A model generated the notes under the pieces. The model made no database searches. It saw nothing but the letters and a program-made list of their open reading frames with translations, and was not told the origin of the DNA. From the NCBI GenBank assembly GCA_965249775.1, contig OZ252253.1, forward strand, positions 124,001-188,000: 64,000 nucleotides of DNA, in the 5' to 3' direction. The stretch's first letter is position 1; the number at the start of each line of letters is the position of its first letter. Of this stretch, positions 19,173 to 28,237 are shown one piece after another. The position numbers and the translations under genes are program-made. Source of the stretch: UBA822 sp965249775. GTDB lineage: Bacteria; Gemmatimonadota; Gemmatimonadetes; Longimicrobiales; Gaopeijiaceae.

Positions 19173-19423
19173 AGACCAAGGGCGACGGCGCTCCCTCCTT
19201 GGAGGAGCGATTGAAACGCCTCGAGGAGATCGTGCGATCCCTCGAGGCCGCCGACCTCGACATGGAAGGAGCCCTGGCGCTGTTCGAGGAAGGCGTCGGG
19301 CACGTGCGCGGGGCGGAGGCGACGCTCCGTGTCGCCGAATTGAAGGTGGAAGAGCTCCTCGGCTCAGAGGAGGATCCTGTGGTCCGGCCGCTGGAGGAAG
19401 GGACCGAGGAAGAGGCGGAGTGA
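19169..19423 (+). CDS. xseB: Exodeoxyribonuclease VII small subunit
   Basis: This is an 84-residue acidic helical protein with the XseB pattern (SLEERLKRLEEIVRSLEAADLDMEGALALFEEG). The start is taken as the GTG overlapping the xseA stop (GTGA at 19169), not the upstream in-frame GTG at 19148. Several copies of XseB pack on each XseA. The acidic C-terminus ends four bases into ispA. Confidence 0.94.
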   Translation: MKTKGDGAPSLEERLKRLEEIVRSLEAADLDMEGALALFEEGVGHVRGAEATLRVAELKVEELLGSEEDPVVRPLEEGTEEEAE

Positions 19424-20334
19424 CCGCCGAGCCCGCCGCCATCGACCTCGAAGCGCTGCTCCGCGACGAAAGGGCGGAGGTGGAGCGGGCGCTCGAGCGG
19501 GCGTGCGATTGGCTAGGTGATGAGCTCCCCGACGAGCTGCTCCAGCCGGTCCGCCACGCGGTACTCAGCGGTGGGAAACGCCTTCGCCCGGTTCTGTGCG
19601 TGGTCGCGCACCGAGCGTGTGGGGGGGCGACCGGGCCCGCGGTATACGATCTCGGCGCCGCGATCGAGTTGATTCACGCATACTCTCTCATGCACGACGA
19701 CCTTCCGTGCATGGACGACGCCGATCTTCGGAGAGGCCAACCCACGCCGCACACGCTCTTCGGGGAGGCGGCGACCGCTCGAGCCGGAACAGCCCTGATT
19801 CCAGCGGCCTCTCTCTGGGCTCTTCGTGCGACGGACGCCATGGGCGCGGACGACGCGGACTCTCGGAGGATCGTACGTGAGTTGAATCGGGCGGCGGGTG
19901 CCGGTGGAATGGTCGGCGGACAGGCGCTCGATCTGTTGGGCGAGGGACAGCGCCTCGACTCGAGCGGGCTCGATCATCTGCACGGTATGAAGACGGGCGC
20001 GCTGCTCACCGCTTCCCTGGTGATCGGAGGGATCGCATCAGGCGCATCGGATACGACCATTGCCGGGCTCGAGAGCTTCGGCCGTGGCATCGGACTTGCA
20101 TTTCAGGTGACCGACGACATTCTGGACGCGACCGAGGGTGTAGCAGGCCTGGGAAAGCATCCCAGTGACGGCTTGCTCGACAAGAGCACGTACATGTCGT
20201 TGTACGGTCTGGAGGAAGCGACCAGGAGAGCTAGAGTACTCGCCGAGGAGGCGACCGATGCGCTTCGAGGTGCAGGGATCGACGCTCCGGCGTTGGTTGC
20301 GCTCGCCTCCTATGTAGTAGAGCGTAGGACGTAG
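19420..20334 (+). CDS. ispA: Polyprenyl synthetase (farnesyl/geranylgeranyl diphosphate synthase)
   Basis: This enzyme condenses IPP with allylic diphosphates to C15 or C20 products. The 304-residue frame starts at GTG inside the xseB stop. It has GGKRLRP, the first aspartate-rich motif with two extra residues (DDLPCMDD, as in bacterial IspA), the second motif DDILD and a conserved Lys near HPSDGLLDKSTY. A longer in-frame extension upstream overlaps xseA and xseB and is rejected. With dxs next door the locus supplies isoprenoid precursors and prenyl chains. Chain length cannot be told by eye. Confidence 0.94.
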   Translation: MTAEPAAIDLEALLRDERAEVERALERACDWLGDELPDELLQPVRHAVLSGGKRLRPVLCVVAHRACGGATGPAVYDLGAAIELIHAYSLMHDDLPCMDDADLRRGQPTPHTLFGEAATARAGTALIPAASLWALRATDAMGADDADSRRIVRELNRAAGAGGMVGGQALDLLGEGQRLDSSGLDHLHGMKTGALLTASLVIGGIASGASDTTIAGLESFGRGIGLAFQVTDDILDATEGVAGLGKHPSDGLLDKSTYMSLYGLEEATRRARVLAEEATDALRGAGIDAPALVALASYVVERRT

Positions 20335-20360
20335 GATCAGATGGCAGGGGGTCGGGCTTA

Positions 20361-20387
20361 TTGACAGGTCCAGTTCCAGGCTATGTT
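20361..20387 (+). promoter_or_regulatory. Candidate promoter of dxs
   Basis: A perfect TTGACA (20361-20366) is followed after a short 15-base spacer by TATGTT (20382-20387), about 35 bp before the dxs GTG. The short spacer lowers confidence. It lies in the only noticeable gap (87 bp) of this operon stretch. Confidence 0.45.
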
Positions 20388-20421
20388 AGGGTCGGTTCAA
20401 CACCGCGGTTAGGAGTCGCAC

Positions 20422-22338
20422 GTGTCGATTTTGGACCAGATAGACGGACCTGAAGATGTCAGAGGCCTCTCCCGGGAAGAGCTACACGAGTTGGTCGTGG
20501 AGGCCCGGGAACGCCACGTTGATGTGATCTCCAAGATCGGGGGCCATTTCGGGGCCAGCCTGGGCGTGGCTGAACTCACCGTGGCGCTCCACCACACCTT
20601 CGAGACGCCACGCGACAAGCTCATCTGGGACACCGGGCACCAGGGCTACATCCACAAGATCCTTACGGGCCGAAACGAGCGGCTTCCGACGATCCGTAAG
20701 AAGGGCGGGCTGGCACCGTTCCTTCGCCGTGAGGAGTCCGAATACGATCACTTCGGTGCCGGCCACGCGGCGACTTCGATCTCGGCGGCACTAGGCACCG
20801 CGATCGCCCGGGACCTGAATGGTGACGACTTCAGCGTTGTGGCCGTCATCGGAGACGGGGCGATGGGATGTGGCCTGGCTTACGAAGCTCTGAACAACGC
20901 GGGACACACCGACCGCGACCTGATCGTCGTCTTGAACGACAACGACCATTCGATCGCGCCCAACGTGGGGGCGATGAACAAGTATTTGACCGGCGTGAGG
21001 ACGAACCCGGTCTACAACCGGATTCGCGACGAGGTGAAGGAACTGCTCTCGAAAGGGCCCGGTGGCGAGAAGGGCGTGATGAGGCGGTTGGCGGGCCGCA
21101 TGGATGAAAAGTTGAAGGGCCTCTTCGTTCCGGGGATGCTGTTCGAGGAGCTCGGGTTCCGGTACATCGGCCCGGTCGACGGGCACGATCTCGACTCGCT
21201 GGTCGATACCCTGGCCAGGGTCCGCCGCCTAGAGGGACCGATTCTGGTCCACGTGATCACCCAGAAGGGCAAGGGCTTTTCCCCCGCGGAGAAGGACGCG
21301 TATACGTGGCACGCGCGCCCCCCATTCGACAAGGTCAGCGGGGAAGTCAAGAAGGGAAGCGGAGGCCTGCCTCGGTACCAGAAGGTTTTCGGACAGGGGC
21401 TCAAGGAGCTGGGTGAGCTCGATCCGCGCATCGTCGCCTTCACTGCAGGAATGCCGGACGGAACCAGCACCGACATCTTCGGTGAAGCGTTCCCGGACCG
21501 GTTTTTCGATGTGGGTATCGCGGAGGGCCATGCTGTTACCGCAGCTGCCGGAATGGCGGCGGTCGGAGGGGTTCGGCCCCTCGTATGCATCTACTCTACG
21601 TTCCTGCAAAGGGCCTTCGACAGCATCGTACACGATGTCGCGCTCCAGGATCTACCGGTCGTCTTCTGTATGGATCGAGCCGGACTCGCGGGCCCCGATG
21701 GCCCCACGCATCACGGTGCCTTCGACGTTCCGTACATGCTGCTCGTGCCAGGTATGACAGTGACCGCTCCCAAGGACGGGGCCGAGATGATGGCGCTCGT
21801 GCGCCTGGGCATCCAACACTTGGATGGCCCGTTCTCCGTGCGCTGGCCGAGAGATGCGGTGCCCGAGGCCGTCCCGCATGTGAGCGAGATCCCGGACGTC
21901 GAGTATGGGACCTGGGAGATCCTTCGGCGGGGCTCTGACATCGCGTTCCTCGCCACCGGAACGATGGTGGGCGCCGCATCTGAGGCCGCCGCGGCGCTGG
22001 CATCCCGCGGCATCCAGGCGGAGGTCGTGAACTGCCGGTTCCTCAAGCCGTACGATCGCGACGTCCTGACGGATATTGCCGAGCGGCATCGGCGCATAAT
22101 CACGATCGAGGAGGGGGCCCTGATCAACGGTTTCGGCGCCTACATGAGTCGGGAGCTGGCGGCAGTAGCGTCGGAGCATGCCATCGAGGTGCGGTCCCTC
22201 GGGCTCCCGGATCAGTTCATCGAGCACGGCGGGCGTGAGGCGCTCCTGGCCGATCTCGGGCTCGACGCCGAAGGGATCGCCACGGAGGCCCGCCGGATGA
22301 TAGGAGGCGCGGTGACGGCGGCGGAGGAGTCGGCTTGA
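20422..22338 (+). CDS. dxs: 1-deoxy-D-xylulose-5-phosphate synthase
   Basis: DXS is the thiamine-diphosphate enzyme that condenses pyruvate and glyceraldehyde-3-phosphate in the first step of the MEP isoprenoid pathway. The 638 residues show WDTGHQGYIHKILTGR, the ThDP motif (GDGAMGCGLAYEALNNAG to NDNDHSI), the EGHAVTAAAGMA stretch with its catalytic Glu and DRAGLAGPDGPTHHGAFD. A GTG start follows TTAGGAGTC. It follows ispA, pairing two isoprenoid genes. Confidence 0.97.
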   Translation: MSILDQIDGPEDVRGLSREELHELVVEARERHVDVISKIGGHFGASLGVAELTVALHHTFETPRDKLIWDTGHQGYIHKILTGRNERLPTIRKKGGLAPFLRREESEYDHFGAGHAATSISAALGTAIARDLNGDDFSVVAVIGDGAMGCGLAYEALNNAGHTDRDLIVVLNDNDHSIAPNVGAMNKYLTGVRTNPVYNRIRDEVKELLSKGPGGEKGVMRRLAGRMDEKLKGLFVPGMLFEELGFRYIGPVDGHDLDSLVDTLARVRRLEGPILVHVITQKGKGFSPAEKDAYTWHARPPFDKVSGEVKKGSGGLPRYQKVFGQGLKELGELDPRIVAFTAGMPDGTSTDIFGEAFPDRFFDVGIAEGHAVTAAAGMAAVGGVRPLVCIYSTFLQRAFDSIVHDVALQDLPVVFCMDRAGLAGPDGPTHHGAFDVPYMLLVPGMTVTAPKDGAEMMALVRLGIQHLDGPFSVRWPRDAVPEAVPHVSEIPDVEYGTWEILRRGSDIAFLATGTMVGAASEAAAALASRGIQAEVVNCRFLKPYDRDVLTDIAERHRRIITIEEGALINGFGAYMSRELAAVASEHAIEVRSLGLPDQFIEHGGREALLADLGLDAEGIATEARRMIGGAVTAAEESA

Positions 22339-22371
22339 AGCGGTCGGTACGCCCCGACTCATGGCGGCGCC

Positions 22372-22397
22372 AGGATGGGTAGCTGGGATGGGTAGCT
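22372..22397 (+). repeat. Short tandem repeat before nadK
   Basis: The unit GGATGGGTAGCTG occurs twice in direct tandem (22372-22397), with a degenerate further GGATGGGTA just inside the nadK frame. It probably arose by slippage. The extra ATGGGTA copies create alternative in-frame starts for nadK. Confidence 0.6.
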
Positions 22398-22400
22398 GGG

Positions 22401-23330
22401 ATGAGCGCGGGGATGGGTAAAGGGGGCGGCTTGCGGCGCATCGGCGTCGTGGGACGTCCGGAGCACGACGATGTGCCTGGGTGCGTCCAGCGGTTGGCCC
22501 GTTTCGCCAACGAGAACCAGATCGACGTCTCCTTCGAGGAACACCTCACCGAGTGGGCGCCCGAGGGCGCCAAGGGCATGGACCTCGATGCGGACCCGGT
22601 CGATCTCCTGATCGCGTTGGGCGGGGACGGCACGCTGCTTCGGGCCGGTCGATCCGTTGCCGGGCGGGACATCCCAGTTCTCGGTGTGAATCTCGGGCAC
22701 CTCGGTTTCCTCACCGCCCTTCCGCATACAGTGCTAGAGGAGCATCTGGGGTTGGTCCTGAACGGCGACTACGTGCTTGATCGCCGGCACACCCTCGAGG
22801 GTCGCATCGTCCGTCCCGACGGTTCGCAAGATGAGCCGGTCCTGGCGTGGAACGACTACGTGATTCACAAACGGGGAGCTGCTCGTGTGACGCGGCTGCA
22901 CCTTCGGGTCCAAGAGATCGCGCCGGGCGAGAACGGAGAGGACGGGGGCTGGCAGGACATGGGCAGCTTTTCGGGGGACGGGCTGATCGTAGCCACGCCC
23001 ACGGGGTCCACGGCCTATTCGCTGTCGGCCGGCGGCCCTATCGTCGTGCCTTCGGTCGACTGCTTGATCGTCACGCCGATCTGTCCACACACGCTGGCCA
23101 TGCGCCCTATGGTGATTCCGGCGACACAACGTGTTGCGGTGAGTCCGATAGAACGGACGAAGGATCTGGTGGTCACGGCGGACGGCCAGGTCGGGCACGA
23201 CTTCGAGACCGGTGCCGAGATTCATATCGGACGTTCCGAAATCGAGATCCCGCTGGTTCGGTTTGCCGAACAGAATTTCTTCGACACGCTCCGCCGCAAG
23301 CTCAACTGGGCGGCTCGCCCCTCGGGCTGA
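22401..23330 (+). CDS. nadK: NAD kinase
   Basis: NadK phosphorylates NAD to NADP. The 309-residue protein has the GGDGT motif (about 74-78), LGVNLGHLGFLT, an NDYVIHK segment and ATPTGSTAYSLSAGGPIV, all diagnostic. ATG at 22401 or 22413 can serve as start because a short tandem repeat duplicates the region. A linker of about 12 residues (APGENGEDGGWQD) is inserted before the GDGLIVATPTGS motif compared with the short forms. It precedes recN by 79 bp. Confidence 0.95.
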   Translation: MSAGMGKGGGLRRIGVVGRPEHDDVPGCVQRLARFANENQIDVSFEEHLTEWAPEGAKGMDLDADPVDLLIALGGDGTLLRAGRSVAGRDIPVLGVNLGHLGFLTALPHTVLEEHLGLVLNGDYVLDRRHTLEGRIVRPDGSQDEPVLAWNDYVIHKRGAARVTRLHLRVQEIAPGENGEDGGWQDMGSFSGDGLIVATPTGSTAYSLSAGGPIVVPSVDCLIVTPICPHTLAMRPMVIPATQRVAVSPIERTKDLVVTADGQVGHDFETGAEIHIGRSEIEIPLVRFAEQNFFDTLRRKLNWAARPSG

Positions 23331-23409
23331 CCGGCACTTCCGTACCTCCGGTTGGCCGGCAGCGCCCATCGGACCATTGAAGCAGTGGACGCTCCGGGTA
23401 CATTGATGC

Positions 23410-25074
23410 ATGCTGATCGAGCTCCGCATTCAGGACTACGCCGTCATCCATGATCTGACCCTTGAACTGGGTCCCGGGCTGAGTGCTCTTTCCGGGGAGA
23501 CCGGGGCGGGGAAATCGATTATCGTCGGAGCGCTCTCTCTTCTGTTGGGGGAACGTGCATCCAGTGATACGGTGCGGACGGGCGCCGAGCGGGCGAGGGT
23601 CGAGGCCGTCTTCGATGTGTCGAACTATCCTAAGCTCAGTGGTCAGGTGAACGACCTGGGGATCGAGGCCGAGGACGGCCTGTTGATCCTTCGGCGAGAG
23701 GTGGCGGCGGCGGGCCGAAACCGCGCCTGGATCAATGAGTCCCCAACCACGGCCCGTACCGTGGGGGATCTCGGCCGATCGCTCGTGGATCTGCACGGGC
23801 AGTACGAACATCAGACGCTCCTCAGGAAAGACACGCAGCGCAGCATCTTGGACGCATTCGGCGAAGCCGAGCAAGACGCATCAGCGGTAGGGGAGGCGTT
23901 CGACGACCTTTCCCGGCTCGAGGCCCGGTTGAAGGAACTTCAGGAGCACCGCCGCGAGCTCGTCGGCCGGGTCGACTTCCTCCGCTTCCAGATGAGCGAG
24001 CTCGAGGAGGCGAACCTACAGCCCGGAGAGGAGGAGGCGCTCGCGGAAGAGAGTCGGCGCCTCGAAAACTCGGAAGAGCTTCTCGGTGAATCCACGAGGA
24101 TCCATGCTGAGCTTTATGGAGCCGAACGTGCAGTCACCGAGAGGGTTTCCGCCTTGGTTCAGACCCTAGCCCGGCTAAAGGAATGGGATCCCTCGTTGGA
24201 GGGACCGCACGAGGAGCTCCAGGAGGCGTATCACGGGCTGGCAGAGGTCGGTCGGGAACTGAGCAACTATGTCGGCAGCGTCCGCCATGATCCCGGGCGA
24301 CTCGAGGAAGTCCGATCGCGGATCGACCTGATTCACTCCCTCAAGCGAAAGTACGGCCCGGCGTCGGAAGACGTCATCGCGGCACGGGACCGCATTCGCG
24401 CCGAGCTGGACGAGGTCGATGACGGGCGCTGGGATGAGGAGACGTTGGCCGCCGATGTGGACCGCGCACGAAGCACCCTGCTTGCCGCTGCGGCCCGCCT
24501 TAGCAAAAAGAGGCGCGAGGCGGCAACCCGACTCGAGGAGGAAGTCGAAGCGCTGCTCCCCGACCTGGGTCTACCCGCTGGGACCTTCAAGGTCGAGATG
24601 GAGACCCTCCCCGGGGTGAGATCCCATGGAGCCGAGAACATCGAGTTCCTGGTCTCGGTCAATGCGGGCTTTCCTCCAACCGCGCTCGCGCGAGTGGCCA
24701 GTGGCGGCGAGCTGTCGAGGGTCATGCTCACCCTGAAGGCGATTCTGGCGCAGGTCGATCAGGTGCCGACGCTGGTTTTCGACGAAATCGATGCCGGGAT
24801 CGGAGGGCAGGTGGCGTCGCTGGTCGGGGCCAAGCTGAAGGACGTGGCCCGCTACCATCAGGTGTTCGTCGTGACCCATCTTCCGCAGCTCGCCTCTCGT
24901 GCGCGCAGTCATCTACTGGTGGAGAAAAAGGACGGCGAGGGACTCGCCGCGACGGATGTGAAGGGACTTTCGGGCGATGCCCGAGTGCGAGAGATCGCGC
25001 GGATGCTGGGTGGCGATCCCGAGTCCGAGACCTCACAGGACCACGCACGGGAAATGCTCGCCGCTGGCGATTAG
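23410..25074 (+). CDS. recN: DNA repair protein RecN
   Basis: RecN is an SMC-like ATPase acting at double-strand breaks. The 554 residues have an N-terminal Walker A (GETGAGKS, about residue 31), the QYEHQTLL region, central coiled coils (about 155-390), the ABC signature VASGGELSRVML and Walker B LVFDEIDAGIGG, followed by the His switch (VFVVTHLPQLA). Length and order are normal. It ends 16 bp from a convergent gene. Confidence 0.96.
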   Translation: MLIELRIQDYAVIHDLTLELGPGLSALSGETGAGKSIIVGALSLLLGERASSDTVRTGAERARVEAVFDVSNYPKLSGQVNDLGIEAEDGLLILRREVAAAGRNRAWINESPTTARTVGDLGRSLVDLHGQYEHQTLLRKDTQRSILDAFGEAEQDASAVGEAFDDLSRLEARLKELQEHRRELVGRVDFLRFQMSELEEANLQPGEEEALAEESRRLENSEELLGESTRIHAELYGAERAVTERVSALVQTLARLKEWDPSLEGPHEELQEAYHGLAEVGRELSNYVGSVRHDPGRLEEVRSRIDLIHSLKRKYGPASEDVIAARDRIRAELDEVDDGRWDEETLAADVDRARSTLLAAAARLSKKRREAATRLEEEVEALLPDLGLPAGTFKVEMETLPGVRSHGAENIEFLVSVNAGFPPTALARVASGGELSRVMLTLKAILAQVDQVPTLVFDEIDAGIGGQVASLVGAKLKDVARYHQVFVVTHLPQLASRARSHLLVEKKDGEGLAATDVKGLSGDARVREIARMLGGDPESETSQDHAREMLAAGD

Positions 25075-25090
25075 TGCCCTGACCCTAACC

Positions 25091-26653
25091 CTAACCCTGC
25101 TCCCAGAGCCCCCAGTAGACACGAAGTCCGACCTCTAACCGCCCGGTCTTGCGGGTCGCGCCTCCGCTCCCCGATACCGCCTGCTGAAAGAAGAATCGGG
25201 CCTCCAGTGGAAGGCCCTGGCCGCTTGGCACCGTAGAGAAGATCAGGCCACCGCCCATCCCCAGCGCCCGCTCTTTGGTTTCGAGCTCGAGTAGACGGAC
25301 ATCGGGCCCCCCGGCAGGGTCCTGGCTGTAGCGATCCTCCTTCTTCGCGAAGTACCGAAGATCGAACGCGAGGGCGATCTCCTGGGTCAGATTAAATCGG
25401 GGGGATACACGAAGCTGCGTGTAGTCGCCAGGGTTCCAATTCACTATTTGTTGGACCGACGCGGCCGCGAAAATCCGGTCGGGAGCCGTGATCCGCCTGA
25501 GGACGTTGACCGATTGCTGAATCCCGTATCGAAGCTCCGCCACGATACCGAAGCGGGTTCCGACGCTCAGCGTTCCGAATCCGCTCAGCTCGATGTCGTT
25601 CTGGCCGTCTCCGCTCCCAGCGTCGATGAAGTTACGGGGAGAGTCCGTCCGTCCCGAGCCGAGCCGGAAGAGCGCACCCGCGCCGATCTCTATGCGAAGA
25701 TTGGCCTGCGGCTCGTTTGGAGGGGCCTCTTGGCCGGTCCTCCATAGGCGGGCATAGGCATGAACCTCCACATCGCCCAACTCCCAAGGGCTCCTCCAGC
25801 TCTTGAGGGAATCGCCCCTCACGGGGAGCGCGGGGTTCGACACCAGGTCCAGGTACGTCGCCTCGGTCAGCACATCGGTGGCCAACGGAATGGCGGTCGG
25901 AAACGACGGCACGCCGGCCGCCTGGTAGGCGCGCAGGAGGGCGGTCACGCGAGCCTCGAGCGCGGTACCGTTGTCGGAGCCCTCGAGCGGAAAGACCCCG
26001 TGACGCCCGTATGCGCCCGTCAGTGCCCCATAGAAACCCTCGCCGTCAGCCAAAAGGCTCGTCCCTTGGAGGCACTCCGGACTGGACGGATCCGACGTGC
26101 ATGCCGTCGTGACGATTAGCTCGAGAGCGCCGTTGGCTGCATCGACCTCCCCCAGGAAGTCACCGGCCGTAGCTGGCGTGACTCCCACGTTCGCTACGTC
26201 AGTTTGGATGGAGGTCGCGAAGTCCGCGCGGCGTCGTGAGAAGGGAACGGTGGTACCAACCGTGAGCCAGTCTAATAGGCCCAGATCCAGCCGGAGCGGG
26301 AGCCAGACAGCATCCTCCGTCATGACGGCCCGAGTACGACCGAGCACCACGGGTGTGACCGCGGCGCCCGTCGCGGTTGTCAGGTCGCTCTCCAGGCCCT
26401 CGAGGGTGGGAAACAGACGCGTACCGACTGCCGTGTCCTCGAAGTCGAACCCGAGCGGCTCGTCTTCCTCGATGAGCGATCCGCCCTCCATGCGCAGACC
26501 GAATCGCTCGTCCGCGAAATGGAAGAGCGAGCTGACCTCGATCCGGAATTGGCCGACGGGAAGGAGTGGCTCCGCGAACTCCTGCCCCCCCAGGCTAAGG
26601 GGCGCGATGATCGAGGCGAGAACTGCGAGTTGTTTGACGGTCCTCACCTTCAT
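25091..26653 (-). CDS. Putative outer-membrane beta-barrel protein
   Basis: This 520-residue protein has an N-terminal signal peptide (MKVRTVKQLAVLASIIAPLSLGGQ). The mature part has alternating hydrophobic and aromatic strands, especially in the last 250 residues (ELRYGIQQSVNVL, LRVSPRFNLTQEIALAFDLRYF), and a C-terminal strand ending with aromatic residues (LEVGLRVYWGLWEQG). This pattern indicates an outer-membrane barrel. I do not recognise a specific family; a cysteine pair (ACTSDPSSPEC) lies in a long loop near residue 185. It is convergent with recN. Confidence 0.75.
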   Translation of the reverse strand: MKVRTVKQLAVLASIIAPLSLGGQEFAEPLLPVGQFRIEVSSLFHFADERFGLRMEGGSLIEEDEPLGFDFEDTAVGTRLFPTLEGLESDLTTATGAAVTPVVLGRTRAVMTEDAVWLPLRLDLGLLDWLTVGTTVPFSRRRADFATSIQTDVANVGVTPATAGDFLGEVDAANGALELIVTTACTSDPSSPECLQGTSLLADGEGFYGALTGAYGRHGVFPLEGSDNGTALEARVTALLRAYQAAGVPSFPTAIPLATDVLTEATYLDLVSNPALPVRGDSLKSWRSPWELGDVEVHAYARLWRTGQEAPPNEPQANLRIEIGAGALFRLGSGRTDSPRNFIDAGSGDGQNDIELSGFGTLSVGTRFGIVAELRYGIQQSVNVLRRITAPDRIFAAASVQQIVNWNPGDYTQLRVSPRFNLTQEIALAFDLRYFAKKEDRYSQDPAGGPDVRLLELETKERALGMGGGLIFSTVPSGQGLPLEARFFFQQAVSGSGGATRKTGRLEVGLRVYWGLWEQG

Positions 26654-26752
26654 TCGGCGCTCGATTCCCCTCAGCTACAGGTGGTTCTCCGCCCCGGCCA
26701 GGACGGAGGTCATGGCCGGGGAACATAATGGGGAAAAGAGGCCGAGGGAACT

Positions 26753-26780
26753 TGACATTTCTTGGGCCCTTTCTAGGTTC
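26753..26780 (+). promoter_or_regulatory. Candidate promoter for the tRNA-Gly gene
   Basis: TTGACA (26753-26758) and TAGGTT (26775-26780) are separated by 16 bases and lie about 75 bp before tRNA-Gly. The perfect -35 and the position in an otherwise gene-free 201-bp divergent region support it. Confidence 0.55.
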
Positions 26781-26854
26781 CAGCGCACAATTAGAGGGTG
26801 TTTCGGAAACGTTTTGCGTAGGTTTGGGTAGGGATCCGAGACACCCTTTTTCTT

Positions 26855-26927
<73 letters not shown>

Positions 26928-26930
26928 TTG

Positions 26931-26977
26931 AAGAGGGGTGAGCCCGTCACTCAGGACGTGCAGCCCCTCTTTTTTTT
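26931..26977 (+). terminator. Intrinsic terminator between tRNA-Gly and tRNA-Cys
   Basis: AAGAGGGG (26931-26938) pairs with CCCCTCTT (26964-26971), followed by a run of T residues to 26977. The T-run directly abuts the first base of tRNA-Cys. Confidence 0.8.
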
Positions 26978-27049
26978 GGCGCCGTAGCCAAGCGGTAAGG
27001 CAGAGGCCTGCAAAGCCTTTATTCCCCGGTTCGAATCCGGGCGGCGCCT
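26978..27049 (+). tRNA. tRNA-Cys (GCA)
   Basis: The acceptor is GGCGCCG/CGGCGCC, the anticodon stem is GAGGC/GCCTT with loop CTGCAAA (anticodon GCA), and the T arm is CCGGTTCGAATCCGG. The discriminator is T, as expected for tRNA-Cys, and CCA is not encoded. Confidence 0.96.
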
Positions 27050-27350
27050 CTTTAGAAAGTCCCACGTGCTGCCGCCCGGGTTCGAACCGTTCGGTTCGAG
27101 CCGAGCGAGAAGATGGTCTCCGCGCATGCGGCCTAGCCGATTTCCGCGAGACGAGCGAGGATCGCCGAAGGCGACCGCAGCTCAATCCGGGCGGGCAGCC
27201 CTGCTCTCGAGATCCTCTCGGCCGGTGAACTGTGGTTCAACGCGTCAGTTCGAGACGAGATGAGGGCCCGAAGGCAACCGCAGCTCCAACGATCACTCTG
27301 TAACAGGTAAGGCCCGTCTCGCGGACGATTCCAATACGGAGCACCAATCC
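27050..27350. other. Non-coding stretch after the tRNAs with a hairpin and a direct repeat
   Basis: A strong hairpin (CGGGTTCGAACC / GGTTCGAGCCG, 27077-27103) resembles a tRNA T-arm but has no surrounding cloverleaf. An imperfect direct repeat of about 36 bp follows, with copies at 27147-27183 and 27251-27285 sharing CGAGACGAG and CCGAAGGC(G/A)ACCGCAGCTC. No ORF is convincing. Confidence 0.5.
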
Positions 27351-27617
27351 ATGGGTGACCTGAAAGACCCGAGGTGGATGTACCTGAAAGCCATCCTCTT
27401 CCTCCTGATCATCATCATGTGCGCGGGAACTCTCTGGATGCAGAACCCTCAGTGGCTGACGGCACTGCTGATCGTCTTGACGATCTGGGCCGCCGCTCGG
27501 CTATACTACTTCATGTTCTACGTTATCGAGCAGTACATCGATGGGGACTATCGCTTCTCCGGCGTCTTCGACTTCCTGAAGTACCTGGTCAGTCGACGGC
27601 GGCCTCCGACGAACTGA
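27351..27617 (+). CDS. Small two-helix membrane protein
   Basis: This 88-residue protein has two hydrophobic segments (about 12-28, LKAILFLLIIIMCAGTLWM, and 34-55, LTALLIVLTIWAAARLYYFM), followed by YVIEQYIDGDYRFSGVFDFLKYLVSRR. The start has GGAGC upstream. The pattern is typical of small conserved inner-membrane proteins of unknown role, and the family is not recognised. It is followed 24 bp later by another small gene on the same strand. Confidence 0.75.
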   Translation: MGDLKDPRWMYLKAILFLLIIIMCAGTLWMQNPQWLTALLIVLTIWAAARLYYFMFYVIEQYIDGDYRFSGVFDFLKYLVSRRRPPTN

Positions 27618-27641
27618 GCACTAGGGGAGCACGTCCGTCGC

Positions 27642-27869
27642 ATGGCCGAAACCCCACATCTGACGATCCGCTGCGAGTATCCCGACACGGACATGGCTCC
27701 CACCGAGGTGACCTTCGACCTCTCTCCTTCGTACGGCATCTGCACTGCCCGTGACGCGCACGATTGGTTTCTCGAGATGATGCGTGACCACGAGGAGTTC
27801 GAGGTGGAGACGGATCGCGCTGGTGAGTTGGCTATGCAGCTTCTTAGGGATGCTCGGGAAACTATCTGA
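27642..27869 (+). CDS. Hypothetical small protein
   Basis: This is a 75-residue soluble acidic protein (PHLTIRCEYPDTDMAPTEVTFDLSPSYGICTARDAHDWFLEMMRD...). It has no recognisable domain. It probably forms an operon with the preceding small membrane gene (24-bp gap). The coding character is supported by codon pattern and position; no function is proposed. Confidence 0.6.
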   Translation: MAETPHLTIRCEYPDTDMAPTEVTFDLSPSYGICTARDAHDWFLEMMRDHEEFEVETDRAGELAMQLLRDARETI

Positions 27870-28237
27870 CTCATCGTCCTGCCAATTCTCCGCAATCGGA
27901 GAAAAGACCGCAGCCACGACAAGTAAGCTCGCAATGGCTTGTAGCCTGCCATATCGCGGCTCGTGGTGCCCAGGGTCTGTTGGAGTCTTCATGCCGGTTT
28001 TCTGTGGTTTTCTGTCTGAAGCGTTGTCTCGAGTCCTCACTCCACTCGATGGGCTCTTCGAGCCGGTCTGTCGGATTTCAACTATACAATTCATACGATG
28101 TTCGAGGGGGAAAAAGCTTCCTTACCCGGTGCACTCGAGGCACTATTCGAGGCAACAGCAGAGCGAAAAATGAGTGTAAGAATTAGTGCGACGAATGGTA
28201 TATTGGGTCTTGGAGAGTAGGGTCGTCCAGGTCTTGT
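27870..28237. other. Intergenic region with a candidate promoter
   Basis: This 368-bp gap is less GC-rich than its neighbours. A TATATT (28199-28204) 34 bp before the next start could be a -10, but the -35 position (GTAAGA) is weak. ORFs across it lack coding character. Nothing else was recognised. Confidence 0.4.

Noticed and set aside
19012..19419. N-terminal extension of the prenyl synthase
   Set aside because: It overlaps xseA and xseB fully, and homologues start at the GTG at 19420.
25079..25096. Telomere-like CCCTAA repeats between recN and the next gene
   Set aside because: Fewer than three units at a convergent gene end; one lies in the coding end of the barrel gene and is probably chance.
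27071..27103. Third tRNA after tRNA-Cys, because of a T-loop-like GGTTCGAACC
   Set aside because: No acceptor, D or anticodon arm can be built around it; it is a simple hairpin.
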